A stretch of DNA of 39,887 bases from the NCBI GenBank assembly GCA_027494015.1, contig JAOSJP010000009.1, forward strand, positions 1-39,887. Direction: 5' to 3'. This DNA is from Anaerolineae bacterium (GTDB taxonomy: Bacteria; Chloroflexota; Anaerolineae; Aggregatilineales; Aggregatilineaceae). Made by a program: the position numbers and the translations under genes. Under the pieces are notes generated by a model. It was not told the DNA's origin and searched no databases. It worked only from the letters and a program-made list of their open reading frames with translations. This document shows positions 29,360 through 36,336 of this stretch, piece by piece. Position 1 is the first letter of the stretch. The number at the start of each line of letters is the position of its first letter.

Positions 29360-30378
29360 GGCCCAACCGCCTCTCTCTGCGCCTCACTTGCGCGCGCCGC
29401 CTTCACGCACACCGGACACTGTATCGGAGTGTTCGCGCGCGGGTCGCCGTCCTCATACGCCCCCAACGCCGGGAGCACCAGCCCCGTCCCGCCGCACTGC
29501 TCGCAGTTCGGGATAGGCTTCACAGCGGCGGCCTCTTGCTGCGCATGGTGCTTCGTCAGCCACCCACCCACGAAGGCCACGAACTTGAGAATGTCGTGCG
29601 GCGGCGACGCCTTCGGGTACTCCACAGCCCACGCCTTCTTTGCCGCCTTCAGCAGCGCAGGTGTCACCTCATACTGACAGCCCGGTATCTCGTGTACCTC
29701 CCGTTCGCCGGTGTCTTCGTTGCGCCGCTTGACGGTGATGGCCTTGCCCGATAGCCACGCCGCATGAAGGCCGATGCGCGAACCGAGCGCCGCAAACTCC
29801 GGTGTGTTCGGACGCTTCTCAAACCACTCCGTCGCCACCATGTCGTAATGCGGATTGCGTGCGCGTGGCTTAGATGGTGCAGTCCGTGTCTTTGCCTTCT
29901 TCTTCGGCGCACGCGCATCAGCATCGTTCTTTGATGCTGATGCAATATCTTTAGAAGTTTCTTTAGATGTTTCTTTAAGTACTCCCGTAGATTGGTCTAC
30001 TTCGTTGCCTAGTTCTGGTCTACTGGGTAGACTAGTACTGGTCAACGTAGTAGACTGGTCTACTAGCTGACTAGTCAACTCAGTAGACTGGTCGGAGAAA
30101 TTTAACGTGAACAGATTCACATGGCGCTTCCCCTGGCTGTGTATCTTCACATACCCCCGTTTAATGGCGCGCTCTATACCATTGCGCACGCCCTGACGCG
30201 ATAAGCCGGTAAGCTCCTGCAACTTGCTATAGCTCACGGGTTCCGGCCCGTCTTTATGAAAGCCAACGATTTTCCGCACAATTGCCAATGTCACTCGCAG
30301 TTCGGCGTCGGTCATTTCGGTCATGCATTCGAATAAGACATTAGGCACCTGGGTATAATGTGGCTTAATGAGAGTCAT
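29356..30378 (-). CDS. Replication initiator, lambda O-like
   Basis: 340 residues from ATG 30378, SD GAGGT. The N-terminal ~95 residues are a phage replication protein O winged helix (YTQVPNVLFECMTEMTDAEL, SYSKLQELTGLSRQGVRNGI, RGYVKI). A linker with recurring DQST (SDQST, VDQSTTLTS, VDQSTGV) is encoded by DNA repeats. A basic stretch (PKKKAKTRT) and a C-terminal domain with CEQCGGTG...CPVC zinc cysteines follow. It should bind the origin and load DnaB. The repeats within its own gene make it resemble lambda O, whose gene contains the origin. Confidence 0.82.
   Translation of the reverse strand: MTLIKPHYTQVPNVLFECMTEMTDAELRVTLAIVRKIVGFHKDGPEPVSYSKLQELTGLSRQGVRNGIERAIKRGYVKIHSQGKRHVNLFTLNFSDQSTELTSQLVDQSTTLTSTSLPSRPELGNEVDQSTGVLKETSKETSKDIASASKNDADARAPKKKAKTRTAPSKPRARNPHYDMVATEWFEKRPNTPEFAALGSRIGLHAAWLSGKAITVKRRNEDTGEREVHEIPGCQYEVTPALLKAAKKAWAVEYPKASPPHDILKFVAFVGGWLTKHHAQQEAAAVKPIPNCEQCGGTGLVLPALGAYEDGDPRANTPIQCPVCVKAARASEAQREAVGP
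29941..30093. other. Candidate replication origin inside the initiator gene
   Basis: Iteron-like copies of AGTAGACTGGTCTACT or part of it lie at 29987-30000, 30012-30023, 30034-30043, 30049-30064 (perfectly dyad, extendable to 30048-30065) and 30082-30093, plus the palindrome TGACTAGTCA at 30068-30077. Immediately beside them is an AT-rich patch (29941-29985) unlike the GC-rich surroundings. Lambda ori has the same plan: repeats within O followed by an AT-rich unwinding element. Confidence 0.65.
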
Positions 30379-30445
30379 TGTGCGTACCTCAAAACACAAA
30401 GCGCCGTCAGCGGGCGTTCTTGCAGGAGTAGGGTGGGGCGGTCAC

Positions 30446-30976
30446 TCATTGCCTGATAGCCTCAAGGCGCTCATACCATCTGGGATCATATTCCGCTAAC
30501 GTATCCACAACTGCATCAATGTCAAACCATTCACGGCCATACATCAAATCGTCGGAGAAATAGACATGAAAGGCAGCTTCTACCTCTTTGAAATGCACGG
30601 TAGGAGCAAAGGCTAGAATCTTTGGCTTTTCACCCTCAGAACTCCAGAGGGTTTTTATTCTTGGCACTAGAGATTTTGTTTGCCCAATCTTTACTGCACC
30701 GGGGTATTTTTTCATTATGGCCCAATAGACACAAGGGCCACTTGAGCGCATATCGGCAGGGGCGGTTGGAAAGATATAATTCAGGCGTTCCAGATGATAG
30801 GCGAAGCTCTTGAGCAATCGCCGATTTCTTGAGTAGATTTTCGATGCAGTAATCGCCCGAAATAGACGTTGTTGTTCGTCCTGCGTTATGCCCTTGCCAT
30901 CGTCGCGAAAAAGGAATTCCTGGCCGTCTGGTGTAACGATTAGGCGATACGTCATCATTAGCTTATTGAGTTCCAT
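30446..30976 (-). CDS. T5orf172 / GIY-YIG-like protein
   Basis: 176 residues, SD GAGGTGA. The C-terminal half has the T5orf172 pattern: GPCVYWAIMKKYPGAVKIGQTKSLVPRIKTL, then EVEAAFHVYFSDDLMYGREWFDID. The KIGxT and EaxxHxxF..xr..gEWF motifs mark this branch of the GIY-YIG nuclease superfamily. The N-terminal part is not recognised. AT content is somewhat higher than that of neighbours, consistent with acquisition. The structured element at 31001-31106 lies in its presumed leader. Confidence 0.78.
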   Translation of the reverse strand: MELNKLMMTYRLIVTPDGQEFLFRDDGKGITQDEQQRLFRAITASKIYSRNRRLLKSFAYHLERLNYIFPTAPADMRSSGPCVYWAIMKKYPGAVKIGQTKSLVPRIKTLWSSEGEKPKILAFAPTVHFKEVEAAFHVYFSDDLMYGREWFDIDAVVDTLAEYDPRWYERLEAIRQ

Positions 30977-31000
30977 CCCGTCACCTCACTCTCCCCCAAA

Positions 31001-31106
31001 CGCAACGCGCCCACTTCGTGCCAGTCACCATGCTTGTCGAGGGCAGGGCCACCAGCGCACGAAAGGGGCGCGTTGCGGGTGACTGTTGGCGGCATGTGCC
31101 CTCGAC
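31001..31106 (-). promoter_or_regulatory. Element of three inverted-repeat pairs in parallel order
   Basis: Block 1 (31001-31021) is complementary to 31057-31077 (19 of 21), block 2 (31022-31029) to 31078-31085 (8 of 8), block 3 (31036-31045) to 31097-31106 (10 of 10). The order is 1-2-3-1'-2'-3', so the helices cross and cannot all form as simple nested hairpins. Blocks 2 and 3 lie in the loop of helix 1. It sits in the leader of the T5orf172 gene, where a pseudoknotted or switching RNA would act. Confidence 0.6.
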
Positions 31107-31116
31107 GTAACTGAAT

Positions 31117-31452
31117 CTACCACGTCTCGCCCCCGCTGTCAAACAGCGCCAGTTGCTCGACGCCCAGCGCCCGCGCCTGCTCGCGCTCCGCCGCCTCGCG
31201 TTCGTCCGCGCCCGCCGCGCTGTGCGCCTGCTCGTAGCTGCTGAACTGTCCCCACCACGCCAGCCGCACCCGTGCGATGTCCGCGTACTCTGCCGACTGC
31301 TCGATGCCATCTACCACGTCCCAGCCCGCCAGCTGCGCGCCTATCATCTCCGAGCCGCTGCCCGCGAAAGGGATCAGCAGGCGGCGCGGCTCTTGCAGGG
31401 GCGGCGGCAGAATGAGGCGGGCCAGGTACTCGGTGAGGCGGATGGGCTTCAC
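31117..31452 (-). CDS. DNA methyltransferase, C-terminal piece (motif I, SAM binding)
   Basis: 111 residues from GTG 31452. It begins VKPIRLTEYLARLILPP, which in intact beta-class methyltransferases follows HPT, then LLIPFAGSGSEMIGAQLAGW carries motif I (FxGxG). It ends acidic/Glu-rich. Catalytic motif DPPY is on a separate ORF at 32447-33568. A short ORF (31458-31562) supplies the ...THPT that should precede this piece. Split, possibly inactive, or reassembled in trans. Confidence 0.8.
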   Translation of the reverse strand: MKPIRLTEYLARLILPPPLQEPRRLLIPFAGSGSEMIGAQLAGWDVVDGIEQSAEYADIARVRLAWWGQFSSYEQAHSAAGADEREAAEREQARALGVEQLALFDSGGETW

Positions 31453-31457
31453 GGCCC

Positions 31458-31562
31458 TCAGGTGGGGTGGGTGTTCTTGCGAGAACCCACCCCACCTGGC
31501 ACCTCCTCAAAATACGGCATTAAATCAGCCGGAATCTCATACGAGAAGTAGCAGTCTTTCAT
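31458..31562 (-). pseudogene. Methyltransferase middle fragment ending in THPT
   Basis: 34 residues (KDCYFSYEIPADLMPYFEEV ... KNTHPT) then TGA. Eight bases (TGAGGGCC) separate HPT from the GTG that starts the VKP piece, putting them out of frame by -1. Without those bases the reading would be the standard HPTVKP junction of a beta-class methyltransferase. The frame stays open upstream into the endonuclease gene's promoter side, so it has no secure start. Confidence 0.6.
31459..31498. repeat. Long inverted repeat at the methyltransferase frame break
   Basis: CAGGTGGGGTGGG (31459-31471) pairs with CCCACCCCACCTG (31486-31498), extended by TTC/GAA past a 2 nt bulge, with a 6 nt loop. The arms encode part of the THPT fragment, and the frame break lies just outside the stem. 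No U-tract, so not a simple terminator. Confidence 0.75.
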
Positions 31563-31611
31563 GTTATGCGTTATACTCCATAGGCTTGATAGTGCCGAAC
31601 GGGAGTGCGAT

Positions 31612-32466
31612 ATGCCTTATGAAACTCGCGTCTGCAAAACGTGCGGTAAGTCGTTTGAGTACCGCGTTAGCCCCGGCCGTGTTGGTAGGCGCGTAGGCAT
31701 ATATTGCTCTGCCGAATGTCGCGTTATCGGTACTCGTACCGGCTATCATCCCTGCCCAATATGCGGCAAGGTTATTGACAGCCAGCATAGATTTTGTTCG
31801 CGTGAGTGCAGCCGTAAAAGCAACGCCCAAAAACGAAATAACGGCAAGGTGGTAACTTGCGAGTGGTGCGGCGATTCGTTCTACCTCTCTCTCGGCAGGC
31901 TTGAAAAAGCCAAGCATTATTTTTGTTGTCTGGAGCACCTGAACGAATGGCAGGGGCGCAATAAGATCGAGTACACATGTAAAATCTGCGGGCAGCCGTT
32001 TCGTGTATCGCCATCCGTCCCTGGTCTTCGCGGCGCACCGATCTACTGTTCTCTTGAGTGCCGCGATAATGATCCTGAACGCTCCGAGATGCTGCGCGAG
32101 ATGAACATGAAACAACAGACGTTGAAACCTAACGGCGTCGAGCGTGCGGGCTATGCCATGCTTGACCGCATAGGCGCTGAGTACAAAGCGCAGCACATGA
32201 TCGGCGGGAAGTTCTGCGTTGATGCCTTTGTGCCTTCCTGCAATCTCGTTGTGCAATTCGATGGTGATTACTGGCACGGCAACCCCGCCAAGTTTTCCGG
32301 CCTCGACCGGCGCCAGCGCCGACGGGTCAATACTGACCGGTCGCAAAACGCCTACTTTGCCGCGTGCGGTTATGCCGTCGCCCGCTTCTGGGAGTCCGAC
32401 ATCCGCAACCGGCCTGAGTGGGTTGAAGGTCAATTGAGACACCAGATTACAGCCCTCTCCGCGTGA
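31612..32466 (+). CDS. Homing-type endonuclease with multiple zinc knuckles, inserted antisense
   Basis: 284 residues from ATG 31612, SD GGGAG. The N-terminal two thirds hold four Cys clusters (CKTCGKSFEYR ... CSAEC; CPICGKVI ... CSREC; CEWCGDSF ... CLEH; CKICGQPF ... CSLEC). The C-terminal domain has the Vsr/EDxHD-like core: GVERAGYAMLDRIG, FCVDAFVPSCNLVVQFDGDYWHGNP, then YFAACGYAVARFWESDI. Such enzymes act as free-standing homing endonucleases. It lies on the opposite strand, exactly between two parts of a methyltransferase gene. Confidence 0.85.
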   Translation: MPYETRVCKTCGKSFEYRVSPGRVGRRVGIYCSAECRVIGTRTGYHPCPICGKVIDSQHRFCSRECSRKSNAQKRNNGKVVTCEWCGDSFYLSLGRLEKAKHYFCCLEHLNEWQGRNKIEYTCKICGQPFRVSPSVPGLRGAPIYCSLECRDNDPERSEMLREMNMKQQTLKPNGVERAGYAMLDRIGAEYKAQHMIGGKFCVDAFVPSCNLVVQFDGDYWHGNPAKFSGLDRRQRRRVNTDRSQNAYFAACGYAVARFWESDIRNRPEWVEGQLRHQITALSA

Positions 32467-33568
32467 GTTCGGCTTCCACCCACGCGCGTTTTTCGGGCGT
32501 CAAATCCCGCCGCAACTGGAACTGCTTTAGGCCACATTCCCTCTCGAATGCGCCCGCCTTCGCCGTGTAGAAGAAGCGATCAGCGGTGACCGGGGTTTCA
32601 CTGAAATGCGCCGGCGTATCACTGAGGCTGAACTCGCCATACGTATTCTTCGTTTTCGGCGCGCGGCCAGAGAGTTTCACGGGCCGTCTTTCGGCGTGCG
32701 GATTATTGTCAGTTGATCGCAGCGCCTCAACGGGGCAGTCGGCGTCGTGCTCGTCTCCGGCGCACGCGCAGCCTAACAGCACGTTGCTGGGCCAGCGGCC
32801 AAGCGCATCACTGCCACCGAGATTTTGTGAGGCAGTGGTAAACCAGGGGGATGATTCACCGCGCCGCGTTGGGGCGGGCGTTTTGCCGTCACCCGTCCCC
32901 ACCCTTGCCCCATCCACGTTCAGCGCCCCCGTGCCGAACTCTCGCGCCAGCGCCGCGTAGGTGTGGCCGTTGCGGGGCGCGCGGGCAAGCAGCACCGGCT
33001 CGTAGGCGGGCTTCAGCGCCGTGCCGTAGCCGTCCCACTGCGCGGCCAGGGGCGTCGCAGGGGCGGTGATGGGTGCACCATCGCGCTCGCCCTTGAAAGG
33101 ATCACCGGCGGGTCGGTAGCCCATGAGCGCCTGAAAGTCGCGCCTATATGCCCCTACAACGGAAGTGCGCCCCACTACCTCCCGCTCAGCGCCCGCTTCA
33201 CGATCCAGCGCCTTGCTGATATCGTGCGATTTCGGGAATCCTGAGCCGTAGCCCCAGTACAGCAGGCTATCCGCAATCTCCCACCCGGCATCTTCAAGGC
33301 CCGCCGCCAGCCGGTGGTAGGTGCGCGTCCCGCCGAACGCCAGCAGCACCGCGCCGGGGTACACGAACGACAGCAGCAGCCGCGCCCACTCGGTCACCCA
33401 GGCGTGGTACTGGTGCGGCGTCATAGCGTCCCAGTGCTGGCCCATGAACGCGAGGCCATACGGCGGGTCGCACAGCACGGCGTGGTAGCGCGGCAGGTAG
33501 CCGTTAAGCACCAGCCATTCGCGGCCCCGCAGCCACGCTACCACGTCGTCAACGTACACGGTCGTCAT
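32447..33568 (-). CDS. DNA methyltransferase, N-terminal piece (catalytic DPPY)
   Basis: 373 residues, start overlapping the upstream stop (TGATG). AVLCDPPYGLAFMGQHWD (DPPY at residues 34-37) is motif IV. It is followed by ARLLLSFVYPGAVLLAFGGTRTYHRLAAGLEDAGWEIADSLLYWGYGSGFPKSHDISKALD and YEPVLLARAP, typical of phage beta-class amino-methyltransferases. The expected HPTVKP and FxGxG region is not here but continues in two ORFs beyond the antisense endonuclease. It could mask the phage DNA against host restriction if the pieces still work together. Confidence 0.85.
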   Translation of the reverse strand: MTTVYVDDVVAWLRGREWLVLNGYLPRYHAVLCDPPYGLAFMGQHWDAMTPHQYHAWVTEWARLLLSFVYPGAVLLAFGGTRTYHRLAAGLEDAGWEIADSLLYWGYGSGFPKSHDISKALDREAGAEREVVGRTSVVGAYRRDFQALMGYRPAGDPFKGERDGAPITAPATPLAAQWDGYGTALKPAYEPVLLARAPRNGHTYAALAREFGTGALNVDGARVGTGDGKTPAPTRRGESSPWFTTASQNLGGSDALGRWPSNVLLGCACAGDEHDADCPVEALRSTDNNPHAERRPVKLSGRAPKTKNTYGEFSLSDTPAHFSETPVTADRFFYTAKAGAFERECGLKQFQLRRDLTPEKRAWVEAELTRRGL

Positions 33569-33837
33569 CAGTACGCCCCTTGCAGCGTCGCCCGCACGAT
33601 GTCGCCGACGCCATACGTATCCGCTATCTCCAGCGACAGAAACTGTACGGCGGCGGCCAGATCGCGCGCCACGAATACCTCAGCGCCCGCCCAGGGCGTC
33701 TTGCCCGGCGGGACGATGAGACACTGCCCGTCCGGTAGCGCCTCAAAGCGCCAGCCCTGGGCGATTGCCGCCTCATAGCGCCGGACGTCCAGATGCACAG
33801 CGCCGAGGGAGGGTATGATGCGGATGGTGGTGTTCAC
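33568..33837 (-). CDS. Small protein of unknown function (89 aa)
   Basis: From GTG 33837, which overlaps the upstream TGA (GTGA). Short strands and helices: IRIIPSLGAVHLDVRRYEAAIAQGWRFEALPDGQCLIVPPGKTPWAG, then FVARDLAAAVQFLSLEIADTYG. Coupled to the methyltransferase start. Not recognised. Confidence 0.6.
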   Translation of the reverse strand: MNTTIRIIPSLGAVHLDVRRYEAAIAQGWRFEALPDGQCLIVPPGKTPWAGAEVFVARDLAAAVQFLSLEIADTYGVGDIVRATLQGAY

Positions 33838-34142
33838 CGCGCGCCCCCGTTCCCGCGCTTGCCGTTCCCGTTGCGCCCGGCGTCGGGCATGACTAGTGTC
33901 CAGCGCCGCCGCCACTTCCAGCACTCTGCGCCCCGTTCGTCCAGGCACTCACCGAATCGCACCCAGCCATCGCCCGCCGGGTAGCAGTAGCGGCCCGTGA
34001 CGGCCTCTTCCACGATGTCCCCGGCGTGCGTGCCGGGATAGACGGCCAGCGTAATGCCCGCGCTGGTCATGAGGCGATGCGGCGCGTCAACCTCCAGCGC
34101 CCACACCGTCCCGTCCGGGGTATCGTACCGAAACTGTGTCAT
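33834..34142 (-). CDS. Small protein of unknown function (102 aa)
   Basis: ATG 34142, SD GGAGA. The body is beta-rich (FRYDTPDGTVWALEVDAPHR, AGDIVEEAVTGRYCYPAGDGWVRFG) with a basic Gly-rich tail (RNGNGKRGNGGAR). A hairpin of the recurring GC-rich family lies 21 nt before the start. No family recognised. Confidence 0.6.
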   Translation of the reverse strand: MTQFRYDTPDGTVWALEVDAPHRLMTSAGITLAVYPGTHAGDIVEEAVTGRYCYPAGDGWVRFGECLDERGAECWKWRRRWTLVMPDAGRNGNGKRGNGGAR

Positions 34143-34163
34143 CTCGTCTCCTGTGTAGGGTAG

Positions 34164-34184
34164 GGGGCGGCGCGTGGCCGCCCC
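34164..34184 (-). promoter_or_regulatory. GC-rich stem-loop upstream of an RBS (hairpin family copy 3)
   Basis: GGGGCGGC (34164-34171) pairs with GCCGCCCC (34177-34184), loop of 5. On the minus strand the stem is followed by CTACCCTACACAGGAGACGAG and the ATG. This is very like the plus-strand leader at 38228-38267 (stem, ATAGCACAGGAGGCACGACG, ATG). Confidence 0.65.
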
Positions 34185-34190
34185 ATGCGT

Positions 34191-34277
34191 CTAGTCGTTC
34201 TCCGGCACGCCCCAGGCGATGATCAGCAGCGCCGCCGTGAGCGCGAACACGAGCACCGCGAACAGCGCGAAGGCCAT
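34191..34277 (-). CDS. Micro membrane protein (28 aa)
   Basis: ATG 34277 overlaps the upstream TGA (TGATG). One hydrophobic helix fills almost the whole protein (MAFALFAVLVFALTAALLII), ending AWGVPEND. Build and acidic end resemble the micro protein at 26053-26163. Function unknown. Single-helix peptides of this kind can be membrane effectors or holin modulators. Confidence 0.5.
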   Translation of the reverse strand: MAFALFAVLVFALTAALLIIAWGVPEND

Positions 34278-34531
34278 CACGTGTGCCCCCTGGACGGCTT
34301 CACAGGCTTCCAGCCTAAGCGCCACTGCTGCCAGCCCTCTCCGTTGCAGAACGGACAGGGATAGCCAGGGTCGCCGCCCGTGATGGCATCGTGTTCACAT
34401 TCCAGAACGCCATGCCCCCAACATTTCGGACACTCGCGCTCAAGCCGTCGCCACTGGAAGTTGTACCACCACCATTTCGGAAGGCCCGCCAAGCGACGGA
34501 TGTGGAACCACAACTGTGTAAAAGGGTTCAT
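34277..34531 (-). CDS. Zinc-ribbon protein (84 aa)
   Basis: ATG 34531, SD GAGGTGAG. Two DnaJ-like Cys pairs, CPKCWGHG and CPFCNGEGW, about 20 residues apart, suggest one zinc site. The N-terminus is Trp-rich and basic (FHIRRLAGLPKWWWYNFQWRRLE). Its leader is a 20 bp tandem duplication carrying SD and start. Confidence 0.62.
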   Translation of the reverse strand: MNPFTQLWFHIRRLAGLPKWWWYNFQWRRLERECPKCWGHGVLECEHDAITGGDPGYPCPFCNGEGWQQWRLGWKPVKPSRGHT

Positions 34532-34562
34532 TGCTCACCTCGCAGGTTCATTGCTCACCTCG
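34525..34562. repeat. 20 bp tandem duplication of an SD-plus-start
   Basis: GGTTCATTGCTCACCTCGCA is repeated head to tail (second copy 18 of 18 to 34562). On the minus strand each copy reads cGAGGTGAGCAATGAACC, an SD and ATG. The upstream ATG (34551) opens a 7-codon ORF whose TGA overlaps the region. The downstream ATG starts the zinc-ribbon gene. Confidence 0.8.
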
Positions 34563-35591
34563 GTGGACGCGGGTGCGCCGCACAGGTAGGGCGGGCTTGT
34601 CGGCCTGTGCGTCGGCGGCGGCGCTGGCGCACGCTGTGCACAGCCCGGCAATGGGCGCATTCGGGTCAATGGGCGCTTCGCCGCACGCCTCACACGGCGT
34701 GGGCACGTCTTCTGGCGCGCGCTCATCTTTGTAGGCGCTGAGCGTTGCCCATGCGTCCTGCGGGCTACCCTCGTAGGCGGCAATGGCGTAGGTGAGCGCC
34801 TCAATTTTCCCCTTCGGATTGCTGAGGCCAAGCGCTTTCGCCACGCGGTTAATGGCGTGCGGGCGCGGGATGCTCCACATCTGCTCGGCGGCGGCCAGCA
34901 TCTTGGTAATGCGGGCGTTATCGCGCGTCCAGGTGAGGTCGGCGAACATCTGCTGCTCATGCCCGTTGTCGGGCGGGGTAGGGGGCGCTTGCACCGGGCC
35001 GGTCTGTATGCGCCGCGACTGGTCGGCGATGGGCTGGTGGATGGGGGCAGGTGAGGCGGGCAGGTCAATGACCTCGGCCTCAATGACCTCACCATCTTCA
35101 TCTACCGCTGCGCCCAGTTCGTCAGGGGTGTAGATGGGACTGCCGCCAAAGGCGTCCGGCGTGTACCACTTCGCGCCGTTAGACAGTGCCCGCGCAAACA
35201 GCATATTGCGCGGGAAGCGCGCCCAGTTGTCACCGCTCAGCTTCGCCTTCAACGCGTCCTGCATGGTGAAGCGCGAGATGCCGATGACTTGCCCATTCTC
35301 GCTGAACTCAATTTCGCACGCGGTGTCGCTGAGTTCGGTGACGCGGTAGTTGTAATGGCCACTGCGCTTTATCAGCGCGGCCATGAGGTTGGCGCTCAGG
35401 GTGACGCGCCCTTTCACGATGTAAATTCCGGTCATCGCCGCGATGCTACCGATGCCCATCTCTTGCCCGGCCAGCACCTTCACGATGGCCTGCGCTGCGT
35501 CGCGCGTGTCCTGAAAGTAGCCGCTCTTGGCCAGGATGTCACCGAGGCTGGCGATGTCAAGCCCGGCGCGGACAACAAGTTCCTTGTTCAT
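34548..35591 (-). CDS. RecT-like single-strand annealing protein
   Basis: 347 residues from ATG 35591 (SD GGGAGA). Core matches the phage RecT-type recombinase pattern: FQDTRDAAQAIVKVLAGQEMGIG, TGIYIVKGRVTLSANLMAALIKRSGHYNYRV, ISRFTMQDALKAKLSGDNWARFPRNMLFARALSNGAKWYTPDAFGG, YTPDELG. A Pro-rich linker follows, then a helical region and a zinc pair (CEACGEAP ... CTACA). It would anneal complementary strands in phage recombination. A partner exonuclease was not identified, though the DUF559-like nuclease could serve. Confidence 0.75.
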   Translation of the reverse strand: MNKELVVRAGLDIASLGDILAKSGYFQDTRDAAQAIVKVLAGQEMGIGSIAAMTGIYIVKGRVTLSANLMAALIKRSGHYNYRVTELSDTACEIEFSENGQVIGISRFTMQDALKAKLSGDNWARFPRNMLFARALSNGAKWYTPDAFGGSPIYTPDELGAAVDEDGEVIEAEVIDLPASPAPIHQPIADQSRRIQTGPVQAPPTPPDNGHEQQMFADLTWTRDNARITKMLAAAEQMWSIPRPHAINRVAKALGLSNPKGKIEALTYAIAAYEGSPQDAWATLSAYKDERAPEDVPTPCEACGEAPIDPNAPIAGLCTACASAAADAQADKPALPVRRTRVHRGEQ

Positions 35592-35899
35592 TTCATTCTC
35601 CCGTTTGGTTTCTCGCGCCACACGTACAGGCGCGCTTGCGTATCTGGCCCGCACCGGAAGGCTGTCCGCAAACCGGCTTGCCCGTTCCGGCGAAAGTACT
35701 GAAGCAGCGCTCTTTGCGCCATTTTCGCCTCCTCAACAGTGTCGAACGGGTATTCGAGCGCCTGTTTGTCGCCGGTTCGCTCCATGCGGAGCATCACGTC
35801 GTGATACAGTGACGCCCAGCGACTCTGATGGTTGCGGGACGGTATGGCGTGCACAGGCACCTCACGCGCCGCGCCCCAGGACTTCTTGTAGATGGTCAT
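35588..35899 (-). CDS. Small protein of unknown function (103 aa)
   Basis: ATG overlaps the upstream gene by 4 nt and its stop overlaps the RecT-like start (ATGA). Basic with helical middle: SRWASLYHDVMLRMERTG, YPFDTVEEAKMAQRALLQYFRRNG, ARLYVWREKPNGRMK. The EYPFDTVEEAKMAQRAL element resembles small phage DNA-binding or regulator folds but I cannot name a family. Co-translated with the recombinase. Confidence 0.6.
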   Translation of the reverse strand: MTIYKKSWGAAREVPVHAIPSRNHQSRWASLYHDVMLRMERTGDKQALEYPFDTVEEAKMAQRALLQYFRRNGQAGLRTAFRCGPDTQARLYVWREKPNGRMK

Positions 35900-36336
35900 G
35901 GTTTCGCCTCCTCAAAGTGCACACCGCGCTCGGCGGTCACCTTGTATTCAAACCCGGCGGCCTTCGCCGCCGCGATGATGCGCTTCTGGCCGGACATTAG
36001 CTGCTCGGCGTTCGCCTCGGCGATGCGCGCGCGGATATGCTCCTCACTGTAGAGGTTTGTGATCGCGAGGTCTACCAGCGCGCGCACCTGGTCGGCGAGG
36101 TTGCCGATTACGAGGTGGCGCAGGCGCGGGTGCTCCAGCTTGGCCGCGCTCACGATGGCGCGCACTTCGTCCAGGCCGCTGCGCAATGCGTCGCGCTGGT
36201 CTTGGAGGCGCGCGATTTCGTCGGCGACGGCGATGTCGGCAGTCACCGATGGGGTAGGGCCTGTGGCTGGCTCGGCGGCCAGCCACAGGCCCCATTCGAC
36301 TGAGTATTCGTCACAAAGCATGTCATAGGTGTTCAT
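35896..36336 (-). CDS. Unknown helical protein next to the recombinase
   Basis: 146 residues, overlapping the pentapeptide gene and the next gene by 4 nt each. Acidic N-terminus, then a coiled coil (ADEIARLQDQRDALRSGLDEVRAIVSAAKLEH) and helices to the end (EEHIRARIAEANAEQLMSGQKRIIAAAKAAGFEYKV). Position suggests a role in recombination or early metabolism. No motif supports more. Confidence 0.55.
   Translation of the reverse strand: MNTYDMLCDEYSVEWGLWLAAEPATGPTPSVTADIAVADEIARLQDQRDALRSGLDEVRAIVSAAKLEHPRLRHLVIGNLADQVRALVDLAITNLYSEEHIRARIAEANAEQLMSGQKRIIAAAKAAGFEYKVTAERGVHFEEAKP

Noticed and set aside
31564..32442. A 292-codon minus-strand frame opposite the endonuclease
   Set aside because: The plus-strand frame has four zinc clusters and a nuclease core; the minus-strand frame has none and no SD.
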